Below are positions 16,719 to 24,175 of a stretch of 39,046 bases of DNA, one piece after another. Every line of letters starts with the position of its first letter. Positions within the stretch are counted from its first letter, which is position 1. The translations under genes and the position numbers were made by a program. This DNA comes from Geodermatophilus obscurus (GTDB lineage: Bacteria > Actinomycetota > Actinomycetes > Mycobacteriales > Geodermatophilaceae), in contig NZ_FRDM01000036.1 in the NCBI RefSeq assembly GCF_900143215.1, positions 1 through 39,046 on the forward strand, read 5' to 3'. The notes beneath the pieces were generated by a model. It did no database searches and had not been told where the DNA came from. It was given only the letters and a program-made list of their open reading frames with translations.

Positions 16719-17957
16719 TCAACCGGCTCGGACGGACCTGTACACCGCCACCGTGCGCTCGGCGATCGTCTCCCACGAGAAGTGGTCGACTGCGCGGCGG
16801 CGCCCGGCATCCCCCATCGCCGCCGCGCGGGACGGGTCTTCGAGCAGTTGCGTGATCGCCGCGGCGAGGTCGCCGGTGAACCGGGCGGGGTCCAGGGGCG
16901 CGCCGCTGCCGTCCGGCACCTGCTCGATCGGCACGAGCAGTCCCGTCTCGCCGTCGGCCACGACCTCGGGGATGCCACCGGTCGCCGTGGCGACGACGGC
17001 GGCGCGGCAGGCCATGGCCTCGAGGTTGACGATGCCCATCGGCTCGTAGATCGACGGGCAGACGAAGACGGTGGTGTGGCTGAGGACCTGGATGACCTCG
17101 GGCTTGGGCAGCATGTCCGCGACCCACACGACACCGTTCCGCATCCCGCGCAGTTCCTCGACCAGGGCCGTCACCTCGGCGCTGATCTCCGGGGTGTCGG
17201 GCGCGCCGGCGAGCAGGACCAGCTGCGCGTCCGCCGGCAGGTCCCGCGCGGCCCGCAGCAGGTAGGGCAGCCCCTTCTGCCGGGTGATCCGGCCGACGAA
17301 CACCACGCTGGGTCGGTCCGGGTCGATGCCCAGGCGGGCCAGCACGCCGGTTCCCTCGTCCGGTGCGTACTCCGTCGTGTCGATGCCGTTGTGGACCACC
17401 GTGACCCGGTCCGGGTCGATGGCCGGGTAGGCGGCGAGCACGTCGCGGCGCATCCCGGCCGACACCGCGATCACGGCGTCGGCGGCCTCCAGCGCCGTCC
17501 GCTCCGCCCAGGAGGACAGCGCGTAGCCACCGCCGAGCTGCTCGGCCTTCCAGGGCCGGAGCGGCTCCAGGCTGTGGGTGGACACGACGTGCGGGACTCC
17601 GTGCAGGAGCTTGGCGACGTGACCGGCCAGGTTCGCGTACCAGGTGTGGCTGTGCACGACGTCGGTGCCCGCGCAGCCCGCCGCCATCTCCAGGTCGACG
17701 CCGAAGGTGCGCAGTGCCGGGTTGGCACCCTCGAGCCCGGTCGGATCGGCGTAGGCCGTGACGCCTGCCTCCTCCCGCGGCGCCCCGAAGCAGTGGACGC
17801 GCACGTCGACGTGCGGGCGCAGCTCGCGAGCCAGGTACTCCACGTGCACGCCTGCGCCGCCGTACACCTCCGGCGGGTACTCGCGGGTAAGCAGGTCGAC
17901 CCGGAGGCCGTTGCCGGTGGGCGGGGGAGCGGCGTCGGCCGGTGTGTCCTGCGTCAC
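16719..17957 (-). CDS. glgA: Actinobacterial GT4 glycogen synthase / maltose-1-phosphate synthase (GlgA/GlgM type)
   Basis: The 412-aa product is a GT-B glycosyltransferase: LRVDLLTREYPPEVYGGAGV at the N-terminus (the nucleotide-sugar loop), a helix-rich middle, VVFVGRITRQKGLPYLLRAA, and the C-terminal E-x7-E type motif in IYEPMGIVNLEAMACRAAVV. It uses ADP-glucose, made by the divergent GlgC, to make alpha-1,4-glucan or, as shown for mycobacterial GlgM, maltose-1-phosphate for the GlgE route. Sequence alone does not separate the two, and no glgE is in view. The start is GTG with no ribosome-binding site but with TATGGT 6 bases upstream, indicating a leaderless mRNA. Confidence 0.9.
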   Translation of the reverse strand: MTQDTPADAAPPPTGNGLRVDLLTREYPPEVYGGAGVHVEYLARELRPHVDVRVHCFGAPREEAGVTAYADPTGLEGANPALRTFGVDLEMAAGCAGTDVVHSHTWYANLAGHVAKLLHGVPHVVSTHSLEPLRPWKAEQLGGGYALSSWAERTALEAADAVIAVSAGMRRDVLAAYPAIDPDRVTVVHNGIDTTEYAPDEGTGVLARLGIDPDRPSVVFVGRITRQKGLPYLLRAARDLPADAQLVLLAGAPDTPEISAEVTALVEELRGMRNGVVWVADMLPKPEVIQVLSHTTVFVCPSIYEPMGIVNLEAMACRAAVVATATGGIPEVVADGETGLLVPIEQVPDGSGAPLDPARFTGDLAAAITQLLEDPSRAAAMGDAGRRRAVDHFSWETIAERTVAVYRSVRAG

Positions 17958-18029
17958 GCGCCGACCATAGGGCCGGACGTCGACGATGACCCTGGTTGCC
18001 GACCTGGATGAGGTCTACGTTCCGCGATT
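17958..18029. promoter_or_regulatory. Divergent glgA-glgC promoter region, both apparently leaderless
   Basis: Toward glgA, the minus strand has TATGGT (17964-17969) ending 6 bases before the GTG. Toward glgC, TACGTT (18016-18021) ends 8 bases before the GTG at 18030. Neither start has a Shine-Dalgarno sequence. A -10 element 6-9 bases from the start codon is the usual geometry of leaderless actinobacterial transcripts. The -35 elements are weak (TGGTTG at 17993-17998 for glgC). Confidence 0.45.
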
Positions 18030-19262
18030 GTGGCGACTGACGTGCTTGCGATGGTGCTGGCCGGTGGCGAGGGCAAGCGGCTGATGCCGTTGACCGCGGA
18101 CCGGGCCAAGCCGGCCGTGCCGTTCGGCGGCATGTACCGCATGATCGACTTCGTCCTGTCCAACCTGGTCAACGGCGGCTACCTCAAGCTGGTCGTGCTG
18201 ACCCAGTACAAGAGCCACTCCCTGGACCGGCACATCAGCAAGACGTGGCGGTTGTCCACGCTGCTGGGCAACTACGTCGCCCCGGTGCCGGCGCAGCAGC
18301 GGCTGGGCCCGCGCTGGTTCGCCGGGTCGGCGGACGCGATCCACCAGAGCATGAACCTGATCAGCGACGAGCGGCCGGCGCACGTCGTCGTCTTCGGCGC
18401 GGACAACATCTACCGGATGGACCCGCGGCAGATGGTCGCCCAGCACATCGCGTCCGGCGCCGGCGTGACCGTTGCCGCCATCCGCCAGCCGCTGGCGATG
18501 GCAGACCAGTTCGGAGTGATCGAGGTCGACGAGGGCGGCCGGAGGATCTCGGCGTTCCGGGAGAAGCCGACGGACGCGCACGGCCTGCCGGACGCCCCGC
18601 ACGAGGTGTTCGCCTCGATGGGCAACTACGTGTTCACCACCAGCGTGCTCGTCGACGCCCTGACCCGCGACGCGGAGGATCCGGAGAGCAAGCACGACAT
18701 GGGCGGGAGCATCGTGCCGATGCTCGTGGAGCGCGGCGAAGCGGGGGTGTACGACTTCCGGGACAACGACGTCACGGGCCAGCGGCAGACCGAACGGGGG
18801 TATTGGCGCGACGTCGGGACCCTGGACAGCTTCTACGACGCCCACATGGACCTCATCTCGGTCGATCCCGAGTTCAGCCTGTACAACCCGGAGTGGCCGA
18901 TCCTGACCAGCCAGGACCCGTGGCCGCCGGCGCGGTCGGTGCACGGCTCGGCCGGCCGCGTCGGGATGGCGACGGAGTCGCTGCTCTCGCCGGGGTCCGT
19001 CGTGTCGGGCTCCTCCGTGAACCGGTCGGTGCTGTCCCCGGGAGCGCACGTGCACTCCTGGGCCCAGGTCGACTCCTCGGTCCTCATGCAGGGCGTGCAG
19101 GTCGGGCGGAACGCGGTGGTGCGCAACGCCATCCTCGACAAGGACGTCGTCGTCCCCGAGGGCGCGAGGGTCGGTGTGGACATCGACCGCGATCGCGAGC
19201 TGTACACGGTGTCCGACAACGGGATCGTGGTCATCGGCAAGGGCCGGGAGGTCGTGGTCTGA
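18030..19262 (+). CDS. glgC: Glucose-1-phosphate adenylyltransferase (ADP-glucose pyrophosphorylase)
   Basis: The 410-aa product is full length. [20 protein letters not shown] (about 6-25) is the nucleotidyltransferase loop, [20 protein letters not shown] is the conserved activator/substrate region, and [18 protein letters not shown] lies before the C-terminal left-handed beta-helix ([40 protein letters not shown]). It makes ADP-glucose from ATP and glucose-1-phosphate, the committed step of bacterial glycogen synthesis and the donor for the divergent glgA. The GTG start is chosen because the protein then begins at the usual place; an ATG at 18051 would cut into the nucleotide loop. Confidence 0.96.
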   Translation: MATDVLAMVLAGGEGKRLMPLTADRAKPAVPFGGMYRMIDFVLSNLVNGGYLKLVVLTQYKSHSLDRHISKTWRLSTLLGNYVAPVPAQQRLGPRWFAGSADAIHQSMNLISDERPAHVVVFGADNIYRMDPRQMVAQHIASGAGVTVAAIRQPLAMADQFGVIEVDEGGRRISAFREKPTDAHGLPDAPHEVFASMGNYVFTTSVLVDALTRDAEDPESKHDMGGSIVPMLVERGEAGVYDFRDNDVTGQRQTERGYWRDVGTLDSFYDAHMDLISVDPEFSLYNPEWPILTSQDPWPPARSVHGSAGRVGMATESLLSPGSVVSGSSVNRSVLSPGAHVHSWAQVDSSVLMQGVQVGRNAVVRNAILDKDVVVPEGARVGVDIDRDRELYTVSDNGIVVIGKGREVVV

Positions 19263-19753
19263 CCGTCCCGGCGAGGTGGGCCACCGGCTCCCCCGAGCGT
19301 CCGGCGGCCGCGCTCGACACGGGGGACCGATCGCATCCCAGGCGGTCCGGAATGGGGGTTCCCGAGGGAACGGGCCGGAGGACCTGGTCGACGTCGCACG
19401 GTCGGTGACGGCGTACTACACCGAGCACTCGGATCCGGGCGACCCCGGTCAGCAGGTGCCGGTCGGCCGACTCCACCACCGTGGCCGCCGTCTCCATGCC
19501 CTCGGCGATCATCCGCACCTCACCGAGGACCTCCTCGAATGACCGCGCCCCATGAGCCGGCGCCGAGCACAACCCTCAGCGACGCTCCTCCTGACCGCTC
19601 CGTCGCGCGTGCGACGCCCAGCCCGGTGCCGATCACGCCCGGTCAGGATCCTGGCGGACGAGCCGCCACCACTGCAGGAGGCCCACCAGCGGCTCGGGTC
19701 CGCAGGCCCGGGACGGGGGATCCGCAGGCGGTCGGACGCCCCCCGCCGTGTGC
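19263..19753. other. Intergenic stretch, no confident gene
   Basis: On the minus strand an ATG at 19510-19512 with GGTGAGG before it opens a frame reading MIAEGMETAATVVESADRHL and onward to 19231. The first 40 residues look protein-like, but the rest is low-complexity and it runs into glgC, so I do not call it. Confidence 0.4.
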
Positions 19754-21181
19754 TCAGATGCCGGTCTCGGCCGGCAGCACGCCCCGCTGGACGGAGCTCA
19801 CCAGGTCGGCGTGATCGCGCTCGGTCTGATCGGCGTACGCGCGGGCGAACCGGCAGAGCGCCTCGCGGACCTTCGAGCCACCTCCGAGGTAGCCCGCGAT
19901 CATCGACGCCCCGCTGGTGCGGGCGTGCCCCTTGGCGAGCAGGTACCCGCAGAGCCCCGCGTACGAGGTGAGTGCGCGGGCGTCGATGCCCACGACGGTG
20001 ATCGCGCCTTTCATGTCGCGGAACTGGCGGACGTAGTACTGGACGGCGCCGACGCTCGTCCAACCGAGGAGTGGGTCGCTCACCGTCTGCACCGCCTGCT
20101 GGTACTCCACGACGCGCTGGCCCTGGTGGGCGTGCCAGGCCGACTCGCCGTGCACGAAGGGGGCGACCACCGATCGCCTGGCCTGCTTCAGCTGGAGGAA
20201 CAGCACGTCGTCGGCGCTGCTGCCTTCGCAGAGGGCCACCCATGCGCGGAGCCCGACCGAGCCGACGCCCACCACCTTGTGGGCGATGTCGACCAGGCGG
20301 TAGCCGCCCACGATCCTCGCCCAGTGCGGCGGCAGCGTCGTCAGGTAGGCGTCCAGCGCTTCGGCCAGCTGCTCCGCCTCGGCCTGCTGAGGGCGGGTGA
20401 GCAGCGGCGGCTCGGTCACAATCCTCCGCGCACCGTCGTGCTCCTCGGTGATCCGGGGCAGCGCCCGGTCACTGGTGCGTTTGCGAGCTCGACGGGCCGA
20501 CGTCTCGATCTCGGCGCGCAGACCCGTTCCGGGCGCCGTCCGCAGCAACCGGTCGACGTCCAGGTACTCGTACGAGCGGGTGAGGAGCGGTTGTTCGGCC
20601 AAGGCCGCGATCTGCAGCCGGTACTCCTCGACGCACCGCCCCACCGCCTCCCCGCATGCAGCCTCCGACGCCCCGTTCTCCCGGCCCGCCACCCACACGC
20701 TCGTGGTGAGCCGTCGCAGGTCCCACTCCCAGGCACCGGGGTGTGCTTCGTCGAAGTCGTTGAGGTCGAACACGAGGTCGCGTGCGGGGGAAGCGTAGAA
20801 CCCGAAGTTGCCGAGGTGCGCGTCGCCGCAGACGACCGGCGTGATCCCCGTGGCCGGCAACCGGGCGAAGTCGGTGGCGTGCACGTTGGCGGCTCCCCGG
20901 AGAAAGGCGTAGGGAGAAGCGATCATCCGCCCGATGCGCACGGGGACCAGCCAGTCCAGCCGACCCTCGTTCGAACGGATCACCTGGTCGACGACGTCCT
21001 GTCGGTCGTGTGGGGGAGTCCAGTACCCGAGCGCGGAGCGTGGTGCGCTCCGGCGCAGCTGACGGCCGAGCGTGTACCGCGCCGCGCGCGGAGGGCCGCT
21101 GTGCCGCAACGATGAGAACCCGCGGTCGTCGGCCGACGCGAGAACCGTGTGCGCCCGGGGCTTCCCGTGGTCGACGGTCAC
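19754..21181 (-). CDS. DUF2252 family protein
   Basis: Recognised by the family's hallmarks: LRRSAPRSALGYWTPPHDRQ near the start, RIGRMIASPYAFLRGAANVH, then VVCGDAHLGNFGFYASPARD and LVFDLNDFDEAHPGAWEWDL. These last two read like the catalytic HGDxHxxN and DFD motifs of the aminoglycoside-phosphotransferase/kinase fold. DUF2252 proteins are therefore likely kinase-fold enzymes, but no substrate is established. The GTG at 21179-21181, with GTGAGG upstream, gives 475 aa, the usual length. The frame is open to an ATG at 21385, but that extension crosses a dispersed repeat and is not protein-like. Confidence 0.85.
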   Translation of the reverse strand: MTVDHGKPRAHTVLASADDRGFSSLRHSGPPRAARYTLGRQLRRSAPRSALGYWTPPHDRQDVVDQVIRSNEGRLDWLVPVRIGRMIASPYAFLRGAANVHATDFARLPATGITPVVCGDAHLGNFGFYASPARDLVFDLNDFDEAHPGAWEWDLRRLTTSVWVAGRENGASEAACGEAVGRCVEEYRLQIAALAEQPLLTRSYEYLDVDRLLRTAPGTGLRAEIETSARRARKRTSDRALPRITEEHDGARRIVTEPPLLTRPQQAEAEQLAEALDAYLTTLPPHWARIVGGYRLVDIAHKVVGVGSVGLRAWVALCEGSSADDVLFLQLKQARRSVVAPFVHGESAWHAHQGQRVVEYQQAVQTVSDPLLGWTSVGAVQYYVRQFRDMKGAITVVGIDARALTSYAGLCGYLLAKGHARTSGASMIAGYLGGGSKVREALCRFARAYADQTERDHADLVSSVQRGVLPAETGI

Positions 21182-21340
21182 CTGTGGAGCCTCACAGGGA
21201 ATCGGACCGAGAACCAGTGGGCGGCCCCCCGACCCCAGGTCCTGGACGGTGGGCTGGCCACGTGCCTCCCTCGGGAGCTCGGCGACAGCGGACCGTTCCT
21301 GCACGACGAGGACTGCGACGCGGTCACGCAGGGCCTCAGG

Positions 21341-21400
21341 AGCCCCGACGGCAGCACACCCCTGGCTCCTGAGCTCCAGGAACACCGGGGCGATGCTGTG
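21341..21400 (+). repeat. Dispersed repeat, copy 1
   Basis: This 60-bp segment starts GAGCCCCGAC and ends in a 22-base block (21379-21400) beginning GGAACACCGGGGCGATGC. The same segment, in the same orientation, occurs at 26201-26261. The ends are identical and the middle is diverged, with one base of length difference. It lies between the DUF2252 and MerR genes. Confidence 0.75.
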
Positions 21401-21411
21401 CCACCGGCGGC

Positions 21412-22209
21412 TCAGCGTGGGGCCACCCGGAAGACGGGCCAGCCGATCTCGGTGCGCCAGGCGGCCGGGTCGGTCGTGTCGCGGGGACCGACCAGGTAGG
21501 TCTCCCGCACCGGACCCGCGACGGCGAGTGCGTTGGTCACGACCCAGGCGCCGAGCTCCCCGTAGGTGACGCCGATGTCGTCGTGCTGCCCGACGTGGGT
21601 GGTGACGGCCAGCTCGACGGCCGGCAGGGTCACGGGGTGGACCCGCCCGCTGCGCGGCGGCTCCGTCGTCGGCCGGTACAGGAGCAGGTGTCCCCGGCCG
21701 GTCTCGAACAGCGCGTTGTCGTACAGCCCGCCGGGGACGCCGGTCGGGTCGCCGACCACCGCATCGAGCTCGGCCATGGCGCCCGAGTACCAGGCGAGCA
21801 CGTCCTCGTGGTCGACGTCGTCCTCGACGGCCGCCACCGTGCTCGCCGGCACGGCGCGGAGCTCGACGTCCAGGGGAGGGGGTGCCGGCTGAAACAGGCG
21901 GCGCAGGGACGCCACGGCGGCGCGGGTCCGGTCCAGCTCCGACTCGAGGCGCTCCAGGTGCTGGGCCACGAGCGCGCCGCGGGCGCTCGGGTCGGGGAGG
22001 CGGAGGAAGCGCTGGACGTCGGGCAGCGGAACGTCGAGCTCGCGCAGGCGGTGGATGACCTGGGCGGTCGGGATCTGGTCCGCGCTGTAGTACCGGTAAC
22101 CGCTCGCGGGGTCCACGGTCGCGGGCTCGAGCAGCCCGGCGTCGTGGTAGCGGCGGAGCGCGCGCACACTCAGATGGGTCAGCCGGGAGAACTCACCGAT
22201 CGCCAGCAC
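21412..22209 (-). CDS. MerR-family transcriptional regulator with C-terminal effector domain
   Basis: The product is 265 aa. The winged helix-turn-helix is at the N-terminus (LAIGEFSRLTHLSVRALRRY, HDAGLLEPATVDPASGYRYY, then the coiled dimerisation helix AALRxx-type LVAQHLERLESELDRTRAAV at about 90-110). A GyrI/BmrR-like effector domain follows (VPASTVAAVEDDVDHEDVLA ... GRGHLLLYRP ... VELAVTTHVGQHDDIGVTYG), which in relatives binds hydrophobic or cationic drugs. The GTG start gives the canonical N-terminus. It is divergent from the SnoaL-like gene, and two dyads with MerR-site geometry lie in the 78-base gap, so it probably controls itself and its neighbours. Confidence 0.87.
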   Translation of the reverse strand: MLAIGEFSRLTHLSVRALRRYHDAGLLEPATVDPASGYRYYSADQIPTAQVIHRLRELDVPLPDVQRFLRLPDPSARGALVAQHLERLESELDRTRAAVASLRRLFQPAPPPLDVELRAVPASTVAAVEDDVDHEDVLAWYSGAMAELDAVVGDPTGVPGGLYDNALFETGRGHLLLYRPTTEPPRSGRVHPVTLPAVELAVTTHVGQHDDIGVTYGELGAWVVTNALAVAGPVRETYLVGPRDTTDPAAWRTEIGWPVFRVAPR

Positions 22210-22213
22210 GCGA

Positions 22214-22250
22214 GCACTGTGCACCCTCTCCCCGGGGGAGGGTGCAGTGC
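22214..22250. promoter_or_regulatory. MerR-type operator dyad (autoregulatory side)
   Basis: TGCACCCTC (22220-22228) and GAGGGTGCA (22238-22246) are perfect inverted arms around a 9-base CCCCGGGG-type centre. The pairing extends imperfectly to GCAC/GTGC outside. ACCCTCC...GGAGGGT dyads are typical binding sites of MerR-family regulators. It abuts the MerR GTG. Confidence 0.62.
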
Positions 22251-22280
22251 TTGACCCTCCCGGTGCGGGAGGCCACACGG
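22251..22280 (+). promoter_or_regulatory. MerR-type promoter with dyad in the spacer, driving 22288-23498
   Basis: TTGACC (22251-22256) is a good -35. The following spacer carries the dyad CTCCCG-GTG-CGGGAG (22257-22271). MerR-family promoters have over-long (19-20 bp) spacers with a dyad exactly there; a 19-bp spacing would place the -10 at 22276-22281 (CACGGT, a weak match). The ATG of the next gene lies only a few bases beyond, so the mRNA may be leaderless. Confidence 0.55.
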
Positions 22281-22287
22281 TCGGGGC

Positions 22288-22641
22288 ATGACCACGCCGA
22301 CCAGCATCCAGCCCAGCGAGCTCCCTGCCACGATCCGCGGCTTCCTCGCCGCCCACGCGGCCCGCGACGTCGACGTCGCCATCCGCGCCTTCACTCCCAC
22401 GGCCATGGTCGTCGACCAGGGCCGGACCTTCCGCGGGAGCGACGAGGTCCTCGGCTTCCTGCGGAACGCCGGAGCCGAGTTCACGTACACGACCGAGCTC
22501 GTCGGCGTGCAGCGCATCGACGGGACACGGTGGGTGGCCGTCAACCGCCTGGAGGGTGACTTCCCCGGCGGCGTCGCGGAGCTGCAGTACCGCTTCGCGA
22601 TGGACGGCGACCTCATCGCCGAGCTGGTCATCGCCCCCTGA
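22288..22641 (+). CDS. SnoaL/NTF2-like domain protein
   Basis: The 117-aa product has the NTF2-like cone fold pattern: PATIRGFLAAHAARDVDVAI, RAFTPTAMVVDQGRTFRGSD, EVLGFLRNAGAEFTYTTELV and a last strand pair ending FAMDGDLIAELVIAP. Many such proteins are small isomerases, hydrolases or binding proteins; the function here is unknown. No ribosome-binding site precedes the ATG, in line with a leaderless transcript from the MerR-type promoter. The stop codon lies inside an exact 17-bp tandem duplication. Confidence 0.82.
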   Translation: MTTPTSIQPSELPATIRGFLAAHAARDVDVAIRAFTPTAMVVDQGRTFRGSDEVLGFLRNAGAEFTYTTELVGVQRIDGTRWVAVNRLEGDFPGGVAELQYRFAMDGDLIAELVIAP

Positions 22642-22660
22642 GCGTCATCGCCCCCTGAGC
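22627..22660. repeat. Exact 17-bp tandem duplication across a stop codon
   Basis: GTCATCGCCCCCTGAGC occurs at 22627-22643 and 22644-22660. The first copy encodes the last residues (VIAP) and stop of the SnoaL-like gene; the second is non-coding. It looks like a recent slippage duplication. Confidence 0.92.
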
Positions 22661-22748
22661 GGGAGGCCCTCCGCGAACCCGCAGCCTGCCGGCTGCGGCG
22701 TCGGACCCGGGCGGCCAGGCCGCCCACGACTGGAAGAGGAATCAACCC

Positions 22749-23498
22749 GTGTCCCTCAGCACCGCAGCGCCCCGCACGGACGCGCCGAAGCCCACGGTCG
22801 TGCTCGTCCACGGCGCCTTCGCCGACTCCTCCAGCTGGAACGGCGTGATCGCGCAGCTCCGAGGTGACGGCTATCCGGTGATCGGGGTGGCCAACCCGCT
22901 CCGGGCCCTGCCCGGCGACGCCGAGTACCTCTGCAGCGTCCTGGACAGCCTGGACGGGCCGCTCGTGATCGCGGGCCACTCCTACGGCGGCAGCGTGATG
23001 AGCGAGGCCGCCGACGGGAACCCGCGGGTGGGAGCGCTCGTGTACGTCGCCGGCTTCCTCCTCGACGAGGGCGAGGGCACCGGCGAGCTGGCCGGGAAGT
23101 TCCCCGGCAACGAGCTCGGGTCGGCGCTGCGCCCGGTGGCCGTCGCTGGTCCCGACGGGCGGACGGTGAACGACCTGTACATCGAGCAGGGAGAGTACCG
23201 GCAGGTCTTCGCCGCGGACGTGCCGGAGGACGTCGCAGCGGTCATGGCTGCCACGCAGCGGCCCATCGTCGCCGACGCGCTGGAGGGGAAGGGGACGAAG
23301 GCGGCCTGGAAGACCATCCCGTCCTGGACCGTGGTCACGGGCCAGGATTTCGCCGTCCCGGCCCGGTCACAGCGCTTCATGGCCGAGCGTGCGAAGTCGC
23401 ACATCGTCGAGGTCGACGCCTCGCACGCCGTGACGGTCTCCCAGCCCGACGCGGTCGCACGGGTGATCGACACGGCCGCCCGCGCGACGGCCGGCTGA
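22749..23498 (+). CDS. Alpha/beta hydrolase
   Basis: The 249-aa product has the oxyanion-hole strand TVVLVHGAFADSSSWNGVIA, the nucleophile elbow GHSYGG (S78), a probable acid in VVTGQDFAVP (about D201) and the base His in VEVDASHAVTVSQPD (about H228). This group, with VHGAFADSSSW, is close to the plant-like esterase/MES type and actinobacterial esterases; some relatives are annotated as haloperoxidase-like or EstC. The substrate is unknown. GAAGAGGAA precedes the GTG start. It is likely co-transcribed with the SnoaL-like gene under the MerR-type promoter, suggesting a drug- or xenobiotic-response pair. Confidence 0.87.
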   Translation: MSLSTAAPRTDAPKPTVVLVHGAFADSSSWNGVIAQLRGDGYPVIGVANPLRALPGDAEYLCSVLDSLDGPLVIAGHSYGGSVMSEAADGNPRVGALVYVAGFLLDEGEGTGELAGKFPGNELGSALRPVAVAGPDGRTVNDLYIEQGEYRQVFAADVPEDVAAVMAATQRPIVADALEGKGTKAAWKTIPSWTVVTGQDFAVPARSQRFMAERAKSHIVEVDASHAVTVSQPDAVARVIDTAARATAG

Positions 23499-24175
23499 CC
23501 GGACGCCGACCGCCCACCCGACCGCCCACCCGGCCGCCCCGCCGCCGGATGCCACAGGGCGGGGCGGGCCTCGAACCATCCGGAGCCAGGATGCCGACGC
23601 TCGATGCATCGGGGGCTTCGCCCTCGGGGTCTCGGGTGCCCTGAGGGCGATCTGCCGCGACTTCGAGATGGTGCACAGCGATCCACGCGGTGCTGCCACG
23701 GGCGAGCCTGTAGCGGCGCGCCCTGGGGACAGGACCGACCTGCTCGAACAGTGCCGGCGCAGCAGTCGTGGACGCCGGCGTGAGGCGGGAGCCGTCAGTC
23801 CGCTGTGGTCGCGCTCGCCGGTGCCGGAGGTGTCGTCGGGATCGCACATGGCCGATCGCGGGCCGTGACGACGGCCCGAGTCCTCGCGGATCAGGGATCG
23901 GGGACCGGGCGTGTCGCAGGACGATCGGCTCGGCCGTGTCCCGCTGCTCTGCCGGCAGGCCGGACTCGGTGACGACGTCGGGCAGGACGGACCGAGAGGA
24001 TGACGACGCCACCACGGTCCTCTCGATGGCGATCGAGAGCTCCGGACACCTCCGGACCGCCGCACGGCTCGTGGCCCGCCCTCGCACCCCAGCCTCTGTC
24101 TCAGCAGCAGCCCTGGGCCACGGGGTGTCCCGGGCGTCGAACGACGTCGGAGCGTGAAGACGACAGGGGAGAGGC
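23499..24175. other. 0.68-kb intergenic stretch with no supported gene
   Basis: Immediately after the hydrolase stop is a 12-bp tandem repeat (CCGACCGCCCAC at 23506-23517 and 23518-23529, with a decaying third copy). Beyond it, long minus-strand frames exist but read as low-complexity sequence. A possible eroded gene cannot be excluded. Confidence 0.45.

Noticed and set aside
19231..19512. Minus-strand small ORF beginning MIAEGMETAATVVESADRHL
   Set aside because: The first part is protein-like and has a ribosome-binding site, but the remainder is Pro/Arg-rich and it overlaps the glgC end; not enough to call.
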